Positions 34,279 through 43,208 of a DNA stretch of 64,000 nucleotides are shown here, piece by piece. The stretch is taken from NCBI GenBank assembly GCA_022820485.1, contig JAJEFJ010000068.1, positions 1-64,000 on the forward strand, read 5' to 3'. Numbering within the stretch: position 1 is the first letter of the stretch; the number at the start of each line of letters is the position of its first letter. This DNA comes from Candidatus Latescibacterota bacterium. GTDB lineage: Bacteria; Latescibacterota; UBA2968; UBA8231. The position numbers and the translations under genes were made by a program. The notes below the pieces were generated by a model, which ran no database searches, was not told the DNA's origin, and saw nothing but the letters and a program-made list of their open reading frames with translations.

Positions 34279-36103
34279 AGCCGCCCCGCAGACTCGGGGG
34301 CTAGCCGCCCGCTTGCTCCGCGACTGGCTCGGCTTTGAGTTTGTCTCCCGCATCTATCTCTACAGTGCGCTCATCGGCCTGATTGCCGGCTTGGGCGCCG
34401 TGTTATTCACCTACGGCCTCGAACTGGCCAAGTTCCTGCTAGTCGAGAAACTGGCTGGATTCCGCCAAATCCATCCGCACAACAGGGCGCTGTTCGACTT
34501 TTCTTTCCTCGATGCGCCCACCTACGGAGAGTACTTGTGGCTGTTGCTGCTGCTGCCAGCGCTGGGTGGCCTGCTCGGCGGCTACCTGACGCACCGCTTC
34601 GCGCCCGAAGCCCAAGGCGCGGGCACCGATGCCATGATTGACGCCTTCCACAACCAGCGCGGCCACATCCGCCCCATCGTCGCTCCGGTCAAAGCCCTGG
34701 CGACCATCGTCACGCTCGCCTCGGGTGGGGCCGCGGGTCAGCAAGGTCCTTTGGTGCATATTGGCGCGGGCTTAGGCTCTTGGATCGGCGACAAACTCAA
34801 GCTCTCGGTGGCCCAGCGGCGGATTTTACTGCTGGCGGGCACAGCCGGAGGGTTGGGTGCAATTTTCCGCGCACCGTTGGGCGCGGCGATCGCCAGCGTG
34901 GAAGTGCTCTACCGCGAAGACTTTGAAAGCGACGCGCTCATCCCCTGCGTCATCAGCTCCTTTGTCGCCTACGCTATCTACATAGCCGTCTTTGGCTTCT
35001 CGCACATTTTCGCCCTGCCCGACCTGCTGTTCACCGATGTGCGCGAGTTGATTTTCTACTTAGTGCTGGGGTTTTTCTGCGCCGTGGTCGGCATCTTTTA
35101 CGTCAAGTCTCTGCGCTTTGCGCGCACCCTCTTCGACCGCCTGCCGTTGCCCCGCTACTGGATCGTCTGCTGCGGAGGCTTGCTGGTGGGGGTGGCGGCC
35201 TTTATCGACCCGCGAGTGCTGGGCGATGGGTTCGGCGTCATCCAACGGGGGCTCGATGGCGAGCTCGCAATCCGCGCCTTCCTAGCTCTCGCCCTGCTCA
35301 AAATCCTCGCCTCTAGCTGCACAATCTCCAGCGGCGGCTCAGGCGGCGTCTTCGGCCCCTCGCTCTTTATCGGCGGGATGCTCGGCGGTGCCGTGGGCCT
35401 GCTGGGCCAGCAGTACTTTCCCGACATCGTCCACCAACCGGCCGCTTATATCGTGGTGGGCATGGCCTCGTTTTTTGGCGCAGTGGCCAATACGCCGCTA
35501 GCGGCCCTGATTCTCGTCATCGAGATGAGCGGCTCCTACCACCTGTTGCCGCCGCTGATGGTCGTCAGCGCCCTCGCGCTGATCTTCGCGCGCAACTTTT
35601 CCATTTACCAAAACCAAGTCCAAAACAAGTTCCACTCTCCGGCCCATATCAAAGACCTAACCGTCAATGTGCTGCACGATCTCCAAGTCCGCGAAGTATT
35701 CCCCCGCCTCAAAAACACCTCCGAGGCCATCGTCAGCAATCGGCTTTCCTACTTCTCCCTGAGTAGCTTGAGCAAAAAGCTGGGCCACCTACACTTTGTC
35801 GTCACCGATGACGACGGCGGCTTGCGCGGCATGATCAGCCTCGAAGACCTCGACCTGCCCGAAGACGAGATGCTGCGCAACTTGGTGCTCATTGAGGACA
35901 TGGTCGTCGATGACGTCCGGCCCATCGACGCGGAGGACAACCTGCACGAGGCCCTGCAAAAACTGCTGGATTCTGGCTACGACAAGCTGCCGGTGGTGCA
36001 GACCACAGACGAGGGGGAAAGCGAGTTTTGGGGCTATCTGATGCACTCAGATCTGATGCGAGTGTACCACGAGGAAGTCATTCGGTTAGAGGGACAGGAT
36101 TGA
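34271..36103 (+). CDS. ClC-family chloride channel/transporter with C-terminal CBS pair
   Basis: The 610-residue protein has about ten or more membrane helices carrying ClC motifs (GAGTD at about 116-120, SGGAAGQQGPLVH at about 151-163, SGGSGGVFGPSLFIGG), then two CBS domains (about 450-600). The gating glutamate of the GxEGP motif is replaced by glutamine (Q158, in GQQGP). In ClC antiporters this Glu is essential for proton coupling, so this protein may be an uncoupled anion conductor. The first 10 nt also occur after spoU at 29207. Confidence 0.9.
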   Translation: MPEAAPQTRGLAARLLRDWLGFEFVSRIYLYSALIGLIAGLGAVLFTYGLELAKFLLVEKLAGFRQIHPHNRALFDFSFLDAPTYGEYLWLLLLLPALGGLLGGYLTHRFAPEAQGAGTDAMIDAFHNQRGHIRPIVAPVKALATIVTLASGGAAGQQGPLVHIGAGLGSWIGDKLKLSVAQRRILLLAGTAGGLGAIFRAPLGAAIASVEVLYREDFESDALIPCVISSFVAYAIYIAVFGFSHIFALPDLLFTDVRELIFYLVLGFFCAVVGIFYVKSLRFARTLFDRLPLPRYWIVCCGGLLVGVAAFIDPRVLGDGFGVIQRGLDGELAIRAFLALALLKILASSCTISSGGSGGVFGPSLFIGGMLGGAVGLLGQQYFPDIVHQPAAYIVVGMASFFGAVANTPLAALILVIEMSGSYHLLPPLMVVSALALIFARNFSIYQNQVQNKFHSPAHIKDLTVNVLHDLQVREVFPRLKNTSEAIVSNRLSYFSLSSLSKKLGHLHFVVTDDDGGLRGMISLEDLDLPEDEMLRNLVLIEDMVVDDVRPIDAEDNLHEALQKLLDSGYDKLPVVQTTDEGESEFWGYLMHSDLMRVYHEEVIRLEGQD

Positions 36104-37277
36104 CCTCCTCACTTGCGCCCTCGCGATAGGGCGCGTGCAGATAGTGTTTCGCCCGTTCATGGCTGTCCGCGTGGTCGGGCAAGCGCCGCACCCGCTGATA
36201 GCGGAGCACCGCGTCCTCGCGGCGGCCCGCTAGGTCGTGTACTTGGCCGAGCAGTAGGTTGGCCAGCACGGCAAACGCTAAGTCCCGCTTGCGCTCGGAA
36301 TTGGCGGCGAGGCTGTCGGTTGCCGCCAAGTGATCGGCAGCCTCGGGAAAACGCCGCTCGAAATAAGCGTATTTGCCCGCGTAGTAATGCGCCTCCAAGC
36401 GGCCGTGGCGGTGATAGCCGGTCTGACCTGCCAAGCTGCGCCGCACGTATTCTTCGTACAAAGCCACCCCCGATCGCCAGCGGCCGAGTTCGACCATAAG
36501 CCGCGCGGCGTAGCGGTGGAAGACGGCATTGTCCGGGTACCGCACGTAGAGTTCCTCAAAATAGGGCAGTGCTCTGCGGTTGTCCTTTTCAAAAATCCGG
36601 TAGATCTGGCCGAGAAAATAGGCGGCCTCAGTGCTAGCGTAGGCTCCCTCACTGGCGACTTCCTTGAGCTGCTGGAGACCCAGCACGCGATCGCCGTCGG
36701 GCAAAAAGGCCATGACTGGACGGAGGATCCGGTGGCGCTGGGGCATGACCTCGGCGAAGTAGTGGTACAGACCCTGGCCAAAGAGGATGTCCTTGTTGGT
36801 CGGCTCGAGTTGACGGCTCTTCTTCAGGAGGGGTAGGCCGCGCAATCCGTCGCGCGCTGCCCGCACGTACTGCTCTCTGTCGCCGTACAAGCGGCCGCGG
36901 AAACCAATGGCACCGCCCTTGAAGAGAATCGCGTCGAAGTCCATCGGGGCTTTTTTTAGACGCCGGTCGCAGACCTCAATGCACTGCTTGAGCCGGGCGT
37001 GGAACTCCGCGTCGTGGGTTTTGTCGGGCAAGTCGATGAGGATTCGCCACCAAGACACCATCGCACGAAAAAAGTAGCCGAGCGGGTTGTCCGGCTCGGC
37101 TGCGACAATGGCCTGAAAGTGGCGCTCGGCCTCCTCAAAGCGCAGATTGTAGATCAGGTCTATACCCCGCTGAATGCGCGCATCAAAGCCGCGCATCGTA
37201 TAGGCGTCCTCGCTCCAAGCGGGCAGGGCCAGTGCGCAGCAGAGCAAAGTCGCGCCTATGGGGTGCAGTGCGTTCAA
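36078..37277 (-). CDS. Secreted TPR-repeat protein
   Basis: About 399 residues: a signal peptide (ATLLCCALALPAWS), then TPR-like helix pairs (GIDLIYNLRFEEAERHFQAIVAAEPDNPLGYFF, YRIFEKDNRRALPYFEELYVRYPDNAVFHRYAARLMVELG, LLGQVHDLAGRREDAVLRYQRVRRLPDH). The TTG at 37277 has GAGG 8 nt upstream and directly precedes the signal peptide; the frame is open to 37325. Its end overlaps the convergent clcA gene by 26 nt. Confidence 0.75.
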   Translation of the reverse strand: MNALHPIGATLLCCALALPAWSEDAYTMRGFDARIQRGIDLIYNLRFEEAERHFQAIVAAEPDNPLGYFFRAMVSWWRILIDLPDKTHDAEFHARLKQCIEVCDRRLKKAPMDFDAILFKGGAIGFRGRLYGDREQYVRAARDGLRGLPLLKKSRQLEPTNKDILFGQGLYHYFAEVMPQRHRILRPVMAFLPDGDRVLGLQQLKEVASEGAYASTEAAYFLGQIYRIFEKDNRRALPYFEELYVRYPDNAVFHRYAARLMVELGRWRSGVALYEEYVRRSLAGQTGYHRHGRLEAHYYAGKYAYFERRFPEAADHLAATDSLAANSERKRDLAFAVLANLLLGQVHDLAGRREDAVLRYQRVRRLPDHADSHERAKHYLHAPYREGASEEVNPVPLTE

Positions 37278-37345
37278 GGAACAAACCTCATCGCTTAACA
37301 GTAAAACAAAAACCAAGCCGCTCAAGAGTAGGATAAAAACGGATT

Positions 37346-38725
37346 ATGGCAACTGTGCAATGCGACATCGCGATCATCGGCGGCGGCTCGGCCGGGTACG
37401 CCGCAGCGCGCACGGCCCACGCAGCCGGCGCAAATGTCGCGGTTATCGACCAAGGTCCTTGGGGAGGATTGTGCATTCTGCGCGGCTGCATGCCCAGCAA
37501 GGCCATCCTGCGCTCCGCCGAGATAGCTTCGCATCTGGGCCGCGCCGCCGAGTTCGGCCTAGCGCCGGTGGAAGTCCGCGCGGACTTAACCGCCATCGTC
37601 GAGCGCAAGGCGCGGCTGGTCGCCGACTTTGCCGCCTATCGCCGCGAGCAATTGAGCGATGGCCGCTTCGCGCTCTACGAAGCGCGCGCCCGCTTCCTCT
37701 CGCCGCAGAAGGTCCAGGCCGGCGACGACGTCATTGAGGCCGGGCAGTTTATCATCGCCACCGGCTCTACGCCTCACCACGTCCCGATTCCGGGGCTGGA
37801 CCAAGTCGGCTACCTCACCAGCGACGAGATTCTCGACCTGCGCCAGCAGCCAGCGAGCCTCCTCGTCCTCGGCGGCGGCGCGGTTGCCGTCGAACTGGCC
37901 CAATTCTTTCAGCGCATTGGCACGCAGGTGACGCTCATCCAGCGCAGCGACCACATTCTCTCCGCTGGCGACGAGGATTTGGCGCGACCGGTTGAAGCGC
38001 GCTTCCGCGAGGAGGGCATGGAGGTGTACACCGGCACGCAACTGCGCCAATTTACCGAGGAAAACGGGCGCAAGACGGCGCATTTTTCCCACGACGGCGC
38101 AAAAAAAACAGCCTCGGCAGATCTCATTCTCCAAGCCCTCGGCCGGCGGCCGCTCATCGACGGATTGGGCTTGGACCAAGCTGGCGTCGAGGTCGCCGAC
38201 GGGCGCATTGTCGTCGATGCGGCCATGCGCACCAGCCAGCCCCACATCTACGCCGTCGGCGACGTCAACGGCGAGCACGAAATCGTCCACATCGCCATTG
38301 AGCAAGGCGAGATCGCCGCGTACAATGCCACGCATCCCGACCGCCCCGAGCACCGCTTCGACGACCGCCTCAATGCGCTAGTCGTGTTCACCGACCCGCA
38401 GGTGGCCAGCGTCGGCCTCAGTGAGCGGGACTGCCGCGCTGCGGACCGGCCCTATTTGGTCGCCAGCTATCCTTTTGACGACCACGGCAAGTCGCTGACG
38501 ATGGGCGAGACCTGCGGCCACGTAAAAATCCTCTGCGACCCGCGCTCGGGCGAGGTGCTCGGCAGCCACATTGTCGGCCCGGAGGCCGGCGAGCTGATCC
38601 ACGAGCTGATCGCGGTGATGTACTTTCGCGGGACAGTGCAGGATTTGGCTAAAATGCCCCATTATCATCCGACCTTGGCGGAGATTCTCACCTATCCAGC
38701 CGAGGAGTTAGCAGAGCAGTTGTAG
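37346..38725 (+). CDS. FAD-dependent pyridine nucleotide-disulfide oxidoreductase (lipoamide dehydrogenase / mercuric reductase-like)
   Basis: The 459-residue protein has the FAD-binding IIGGGSAGYAAARTA, the redox disulfide in GGLCILRGCMPSKA (CX4C), the second dinucleotide site VLGGGAVAVELAQFF, the ATG-type motif IYAVGDVNG and a C-terminal HxxxxE-like dimer region (MPHYHPTLAEIL). It is a complete enzyme of this family, but no 2-oxoacid dehydrogenase genes are near, so the physiological disulfide substrate is unknown. Confidence 0.88.
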   Translation: MATVQCDIAIIGGGSAGYAAARTAHAAGANVAVIDQGPWGGLCILRGCMPSKAILRSAEIASHLGRAAEFGLAPVEVRADLTAIVERKARLVADFAAYRREQLSDGRFALYEARARFLSPQKVQAGDDVIEAGQFIIATGSTPHHVPIPGLDQVGYLTSDEILDLRQQPASLLVLGGGAVAVELAQFFQRIGTQVTLIQRSDHILSAGDEDLARPVEARFREEGMEVYTGTQLRQFTEENGRKTAHFSHDGAKKTASADLILQALGRRPLIDGLGLDQAGVEVADGRIVVDAAMRTSQPHIYAVGDVNGEHEIVHIAIEQGEIAAYNATHPDRPEHRFDDRLNALVVFTDPQVASVGLSERDCRAADRPYLVASYPFDDHGKSLTMGETCGHVKILCDPRSGEVLGSHIVGPEAGELIHELIAVMYFRGTVQDLAKMPHYHPTLAEILTYPAEELAEQL

Positions 38726-38765
38726 AGGAATTTGAGTTGATCGATGATGGTTTCGATCAGCAGTT

Positions 38766-40532
38766 TTACTTTTTCGCCGCGTCGTCAGCCACCGCTTCGT
38801 AGGCGACCATCTCCCAGCCGTGAAACACCACCGCTAAGCCGATATGCCGCACTGACGGATAGCGGCGCGGCAACGACGGGTCGGCCAAGTAGGAGCGCAA
38901 TTGCTCTACGGCCTCGTGCACCTTGTCCGCGACGACGGATTCGTTGAGAGACGCACTGCGCTTGAGATACTTGAGTTCGAGCACGTAGCCGAACTGCATG
39001 TCGGAATACTGCGCCACAAACGGCTCCAGGTACAAATCCGCATACCCCTTGTTGAGTTCGTATTCCGAGTGCAGCAGAAAATACTGGGATAGGCTCAAGT
39101 GGGCGGCGACAAAGCCGTGGACGACCTTCTCGCCGTCCATGTAGTCGCGGATGCCAGTTTGTTCGGCCAAGGCATCGCGCAAAAAGTCCAAGACGGGCTG
39201 CCAAGCGCCGTCGTAGGCCATTTCTTGAGCCAAGCGGAAAAAGGCGTACACATCGACCGAGAATACCTCCACATCGCGGTACGCATCGCGCAGGTAGCTA
39301 TACATCAACCGCTTGACGGTTTGATTGGGAATGCCCAACCGGGGCATCCCGCGCTCCACGGCGCGAATGCTGAGCAGGCCGAAGTAATGCAGCAGCGATA
39401 GGAAGTTTTCGCGCTGGTCGAGTTGGTCTAGGGGAAAGCTGAGTTGGATGTTGCTTTGGATGCTCTGCTCGCCGATGATGTGGCGGAGCAGGTTGAAGTT
39501 GCCGTTGAGTTGGCGGTTGACCGTTAGCAGGTGGCGCAGCTTGCCGTAGTCAATCCGCACGTTGGTGTCGATCAATTCCCGCGGCATCTCTCTGTTCGGG
39601 ATGGAGTACTTCAAGTAGTAGAGCACCATATCCGTATTGTATATGTCAACTTCGGCCTCCTCGGAGAACCGATAGCCATTGTACCATTCCCGCATCACGT
39701 CTAGCGCGGCTTCGACTTCTTGATTGAACGCGCCGTGATCGCGGTACAGCTCCAGTAGTTGCCGCACCTCAGCCTCGGTAAAACCGAGCATCTGGTCGAA
39801 CTTTGGTTCCAAGCTGATGTTGCTGCCGATGTTGAAGCCACTGGTGACGTCGTCCATCGTAATCGGCGACACGCCAGTGATGAACATGCGCTCCAAGCCG
39901 CCCTCGCTGTACCCAGTCCCGTCCTTGAGCGTGGCGAAGAAATTGCGATAGAAGCCGCCGCCGTGCGTGAACGCCTGATAGGCCTGCTCGCCGTGATAGG
40001 CCAGTACTGTGTTGGCAAAGTTGTCGTACTCGTCGATGAGCACATACAGGGGGATGCCGTGGTCGCCGGCATACACGAACAGTTCATTGAGCTGACCATT
40101 GACCGAACTGGGGGTGCGGATGTGCTGCCGCGCTGCCTCGGGAAACAAATCCGCATTGCGCTCCAGCGTACTGCGGACTATCAGTTGGCAATACTCTTCA
40201 AAGTGGTACTCGAGGGTGTCCAAGGCGTTTTTGAACGCCGAAAAGTTGAAGCGCAACACGACGTAGCGATGGCGGTTTTCCGTCGGCTGCTGCCCCAAGT
40301 GGGTGCCGCCGAAGACCGCCTCGAAGTCGTCGGCTCTCTTGCGGCTGTAGTAGTTGTCCAGCAGCGACACCCAGCAGGACTTGCCAAAGCGCCGCGGACG
40401 TATCAGAAAGACGTAGCGCTCGTCTTCTAAAGCGTGGACAAAGCGCGTCTTATCGACATAGAGCCAGCCATTCAAGCGGATGCGCCTGAAATCGGCCTCT
40501 CCGTAGGGAATGCGGGGGTAGGATGCGGGCAT
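38766..40532 (-). CDS. AAA-ATPase-like / PD-(D/E)XK nuclease protein (PF09820-PF08011 type)
   Basis: The 588-residue protein starts PRIPYGEADFRRIRLNGWLYVDKTRFVHAL and has a degenerate P-loop (RPRRFGKSCWVSLL), a Walker B-like VLIDEYDNF, and a C-terminal nuclease region (GYADLYLEPF, YGYVLELKYLK). These are the hallmarks of the predicted AAA-ATPase/PDDEXK_9 family, common in accessory regions and suspected to act in DNA conflict. AAGGAG lies upstream of the ATG. Confidence 0.88.
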   Translation of the reverse strand: MPASYPRIPYGEADFRRIRLNGWLYVDKTRFVHALEDERYVFLIRPRRFGKSCWVSLLDNYYSRKRADDFEAVFGGTHLGQQPTENRHRYVVLRFNFSAFKNALDTLEYHFEEYCQLIVRSTLERNADLFPEAARQHIRTPSSVNGQLNELFVYAGDHGIPLYVLIDEYDNFANTVLAYHGEQAYQAFTHGGGFYRNFFATLKDGTGYSEGGLERMFITGVSPITMDDVTSGFNIGSNISLEPKFDQMLGFTEAEVRQLLELYRDHGAFNQEVEAALDVMREWYNGYRFSEEAEVDIYNTDMVLYYLKYSIPNREMPRELIDTNVRIDYGKLRHLLTVNRQLNGNFNLLRHIIGEQSIQSNIQLSFPLDQLDQRENFLSLLHYFGLLSIRAVERGMPRLGIPNQTVKRLMYSYLRDAYRDVEVFSVDVYAFFRLAQEMAYDGAWQPVLDFLRDALAEQTGIRDYMDGEKVVHGFVAAHLSLSQYFLLHSEYELNKGYADLYLEPFVAQYSDMQFGYVLELKYLKRSASLNESVVADKVHEAVEQLRSYLADPSLPRRYPSVRHIGLAVVFHGWEMVAYEAVADDAAKK

Positions 40533-40685
40533 GACGACTCCTTAGACTGAGCGTAACGATTGAGTAGCACAAGCGCAACGTGCTCACGGTTGACCGCATC
40601 GGCGATGAACTGCGATGCCTTACCGAACTCTCGTTATATTATAAGGAGTGCGTAACGTCAGTTAAAAAGCAACAAAGGGGAGCTT

Positions 40686-42251
40686 ATGTCTGCGTCTTAC
40701 GATGTCGTCATTGCCGGGGCGGGCGCGGCGGGTGCAGTGCTCGCGGCGCGGCTCAGCGAGGATCGGAGTCGGTCGGTCTTGTTGCTGGAGGCTGGGCCGG
40801 ATTTTGCTGCGGTTGAAGACTTGCCCGAGGAGATTCGCTATGCGTACGGGCGCGATCGCAATATCTGGGATCGCGCCTTTGGCTTGGGCACTCGATTTGG
40901 CTGGGAGTATCGCGCCCGGGCTACGGATCTGCGCCCCGATATGTTTGTGCCGCGCGGCAAAATCGTCGGCGGGTCGAGTGCGGTCAACGCACAGATTTTT
41001 CTGCGCGGGGTGCCCGAAGACTACGACTCGTGGGCCGCAGCGGGCAACGACCTGTGGAGCCACGATGCCCTGTTGCCCTTTTTGTGCCGTCTCGAATCCG
41101 ACCCGGACTACGGCGACGCTCCCTATCACGGTGCCGACGGTCCCATCCGCGCCCGGCGTTTCAAAGATCACGAGCTCAACCCCGAGCACCGCGCCTTCTA
41201 CGAGGCCGCGCTCGCCGCTGGTTACCCCGACTGCCCCGACCACAACGACCCAGCTTCCACCGGCGTCGGCCCCTTGGCTCTCAACAACGCCGAGAGCATC
41301 CGCTGGAGCACCAACATCGGCTACCTCAACCCGGCCCGCGGTCGCTCCAACCTCACCATTCAAGCCAACACCCACGTCCACCGCGTACTCTTTGACGGCC
41401 AGCGCGCCACCGGCTTGCTCGTCGAGCGCGACGGTGACCTGTCCACGGTCCACGGCGGCGAAATCGTGCTCTGCGGCGGGGCGATTGGCTCGCCGCACCT
41501 GCTCTTGCTGTCGGGCGTTGGGCCGGCCGCGCACTTGGAGGCGATGGACATTGACGTGCTGTGCGACCTGCCCGGCGTCGGCCAGAATCTGCGCGACCAT
41601 CCGCAAGTGAGCGTAACGCTACGGGCCAAGGACGAATACCTCGGCGACGGCACGGAGCCTCGGCTGCAAATCGGCCTGCGCTACACCGCCACTGAATCGG
41701 ACTGGCGCAACGACATGTTCATTATCCCGGCCTCCTTTGCCACGACCGAGGGCTACTACACCTCGTCGCATTCCAAACCCTTGGGCTTTTACTTGGTCGG
41801 CTGCATCTACTTGGCCGAGGGGCAGGGTGAACTCAAGCTGGCCTCCACCGACCCGCACGTGCAGCCCGTGCTCGACTACAACTACTTGGCCGAGCCTTCA
41901 GACTGCCGCCGCCTGCGCGAATCCATCCGCATCATCATCAACATGCTCAAACACGATGCACTCGACGCCCTTGTCGTCGAGCGCATCGGCCCCACCGACG
42001 CCGAACTCGACACCGACGACGCGCTCGACGAGTGGATGCGGCGCGAAGTGGGCACCAGCCACCACGTCTCCTCGACCTGCAAGATGGGACCGGCGAGCGA
42101 CTCGATGGCCGTCGTCAATCAGCACGGCCGGGTACACGGCCTCGAAAACCTGCGCGTCGCCGACGCAGCCATCATGCCCGACTGCGTGCGCGCCAACACC
42201 AACATTACCTCCATGGCCATCGGCGAGCGCATCGCCGATCTCATGCGCTGA
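40686..42251 (+). CDS. GMC-family FAD oxidoreductase (choline dehydrogenase-like)
   Basis: The 521-residue protein has the FAD motif VVIAGAGAAGAVLAARLSE, the GMC signature GKIVGGSSAVNAQIFLRG, GGAIGSPHLLLLSGVG, the catalytic His in SHHVSSTCKMG and Asn in RANTNIT. It oxidises a primary alcohol; the substrate is unknown. The last 39 nt are repeated, with three changes, at 43060-43098 beyond the toxin-antitoxin pair. Confidence 0.9.
   Translation: MSASYDVVIAGAGAAGAVLAARLSEDRSRSVLLLEAGPDFAAVEDLPEEIRYAYGRDRNIWDRAFGLGTRFGWEYRARATDLRPDMFVPRGKIVGGSSAVNAQIFLRGVPEDYDSWAAAGNDLWSHDALLPFLCRLESDPDYGDAPYHGADGPIRARRFKDHELNPEHRAFYEAALAAGYPDCPDHNDPASTGVGPLALNNAESIRWSTNIGYLNPARGRSNLTIQANTHVHRVLFDGQRATGLLVERDGDLSTVHGGEIVLCGGAIGSPHLLLLSGVGPAAHLEAMDIDVLCDLPGVGQNLRDHPQVSVTLRAKDEYLGDGTEPRLQIGLRYTATESDWRNDMFIIPASFATTEGYYTSSHSKPLGFYLVGCIYLAEGQGELKLASTDPHVQPVLDYNYLAEPSDCRRLRESIRIIINMLKHDALDALVVERIGPTDAELDTDDALDEWMRREVGTSHHVSSTCKMGPASDSMAVVNQHGRVHGLENLRVADAAIMPDCVRANTNITSMAIGERIADLMR
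42213..42251 (+). repeat. Repeat R1, copy a (3' end of the GMC gene)
   Basis: Final 39 nt of the GMC gene (encoding MAIGERIADLMR and stop). 36 of 39 bases match 43060-43098, where the copy also ends in a stop codon (TAA instead of TGA). Confidence 0.9.
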
Positions 42252-42305
42252 AGGGGCGTCGCATCCCACCCGTCCCATTAGACGACTGATGCCAAAGGAA
42301 TAACA

Positions 42306-42557
42306 ATGCAGACGATTCAGATTGAAGTCCCAGAAGAGATTTTTCTGTCCTTAAAAGAGACGCCCGAAGAATTTACCCAAGAGGTCCGCATGGCTGCCGC
42401 CGCCAAGCTCTATGAAATGGGTAAGATGTCTTCCGGGCGGGCGGCTGAATTGGCTGGCATGTCGCGCATCCAATTTCTCCAAAATATGGGTCACTACGGT
42501 GTGCCTATCTTTGATATGACCCATGAGGAATTAGAACAGGACCGCCAAAATGCCTGA
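42306..42557 (+). CDS. UPF0175-family antitoxin
   Basis: The 83-residue protein matches UPF0175: a MAAAAKLYEMGKMSSGRAAELAGMSRIQFLQ helix-turn-helix-like core and a YGVPIFDMTHEELEQD tail. It overlaps the toxin gene by 8 nt (ATGCCTGA), the usual antitoxin-first arrangement. It probably binds the toxin and represses the pair's promoter. Confidence 0.9.
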   Translation: MQTIQIEVPEEIFLSLKETPEEFTQEVRMAAAAKLYEMGKMSSGRAAELAGMSRIQFLQNMGHYGVPIFDMTHEELEQDRQNA

Positions 42558-43035
42558 GGTCGTAATCAGCAATACATCGCCAATTTTTTATCTCCATCGA
42601 CTTCGCCGCCTTGATCTGCTGCAAAAACTCTATCAGGAGATAATTGTTCCAAAAGCAGTTGTAGCAGAGTTGGAAGCAGGACGCAGACAAGGTGAAGATG
42701 TGCCAGAGATAGACAGTTATGAATGGATCAAAATCCGAGCCATTCGCTCTCCGCAAATCCTAGGATTAAGCACGGACTTTGGCCCAGGTGAAACCGAGGT
42801 GCTGGCTTTGGCATTAGAAGAATCGGACAGCCTAGTTATTATCGATGAAAAACTCGCAAGAAAAATAGCTCGCCTACGAGGTTTGCGTGTAACAGGCACA
42901 GCAGGTGTATTGCTCAAAGCCAAACAAGAGGGGCATATCCTAGCGGTAAAACCCTTTATTGATCGGTTGCAAGAGATCCATTTTCATCTCAGCGATAACG
43001 TGCGGACTCTTATTTTGAGCATCGCTGAAGAATAA
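42550..43035 (+). CDS. DUF3368 PIN-like toxin
   Basis: The 161-residue protein has the DUF3368 layout: VVISNTSPIFYL at the first acidic position, IIVPKAVVAELEAG, GPGETEVLALALEE and LVIIDEKLARKIARLRGLRVTGTAGVL. PIN-fold proteins of this kind are ribonucleases. It forms a toxin-antitoxin pair with the upstream UPF0175 protein and is AT-richer than the flanking metabolic genes. Confidence 0.88.
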   Translation: MPEVVISNTSPIFYLHRLRRLDLLQKLYQEIIVPKAVVAELEAGRRQGEDVPEIDSYEWIKIRAIRSPQILGLSTDFGPGETEVLALALEESDSLVIIDEKLARKIARLRGLRVTGTAGVLLKAKQEGHILAVKPFIDRLQEIHFHLSDNVRTLILSIAEE

Positions 43036-43059
43036 CGAGTTCTAACACCTCCACTAGCG

Positions 43060-43098
43060 ATGGCCATCGGCGAGCGCATCGCCGATCTGATGCGGTAA
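43060..43098 (+). repeat. Repeat R1, copy b (orphan GMC tail)
   Basis: A second copy of the GMC gene's last 39 nt with no gene body in front of it. It lies 25 nt after the DUF3368 toxin stop and 9 nt before repeat R2 copy a. Together R1b and R2a read like an old GMC-to-oxidoreductase convergent junction. Confidence 0.9.
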
Positions 43099-43107
43099 AC
43101 AGGCCCG

Positions 43108-43191
43108 CTAGCCCATCCGCAACGCCCGATCCGCCAGCGGCAAATCCACCCGCCCATTGCCCTGCCGATGCGACTCGCGCAGGCCAATGGC
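43108..43191 (-). repeat. Repeat R2, copy a (orphan oxidoreductase tail)
   Basis: 84 nt matching the 3' end of the minus-strand oxidoreductase gene (44916-44999) at 81 positions, including its stop codon. No oxidoreductase body is attached. The PIN-like toxin remnant begins a few bases further on. Confidence 0.92.
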
Positions 43192-43208
43192 ACTGTGAAG
43201 ACACTACG

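Noticed and set aside
37586..38353. Minus-strand open frame opposite the disulfide oxidoreductase
   Set aside because: Shadow frame in a GC-rich gene with no ribosome binding site or motif.
30324..40664. Shared 12-mer CGTAACGTCAGT near 30326 and 40653
   Set aside because: 12-base matches are expected many times by chance in a window of this size.
40662..41606. Long minus-strand open frame opposite the GMC oxidoreductase
   Set aside because: Shadow frame; the plus strand carries all GMC family motifs.
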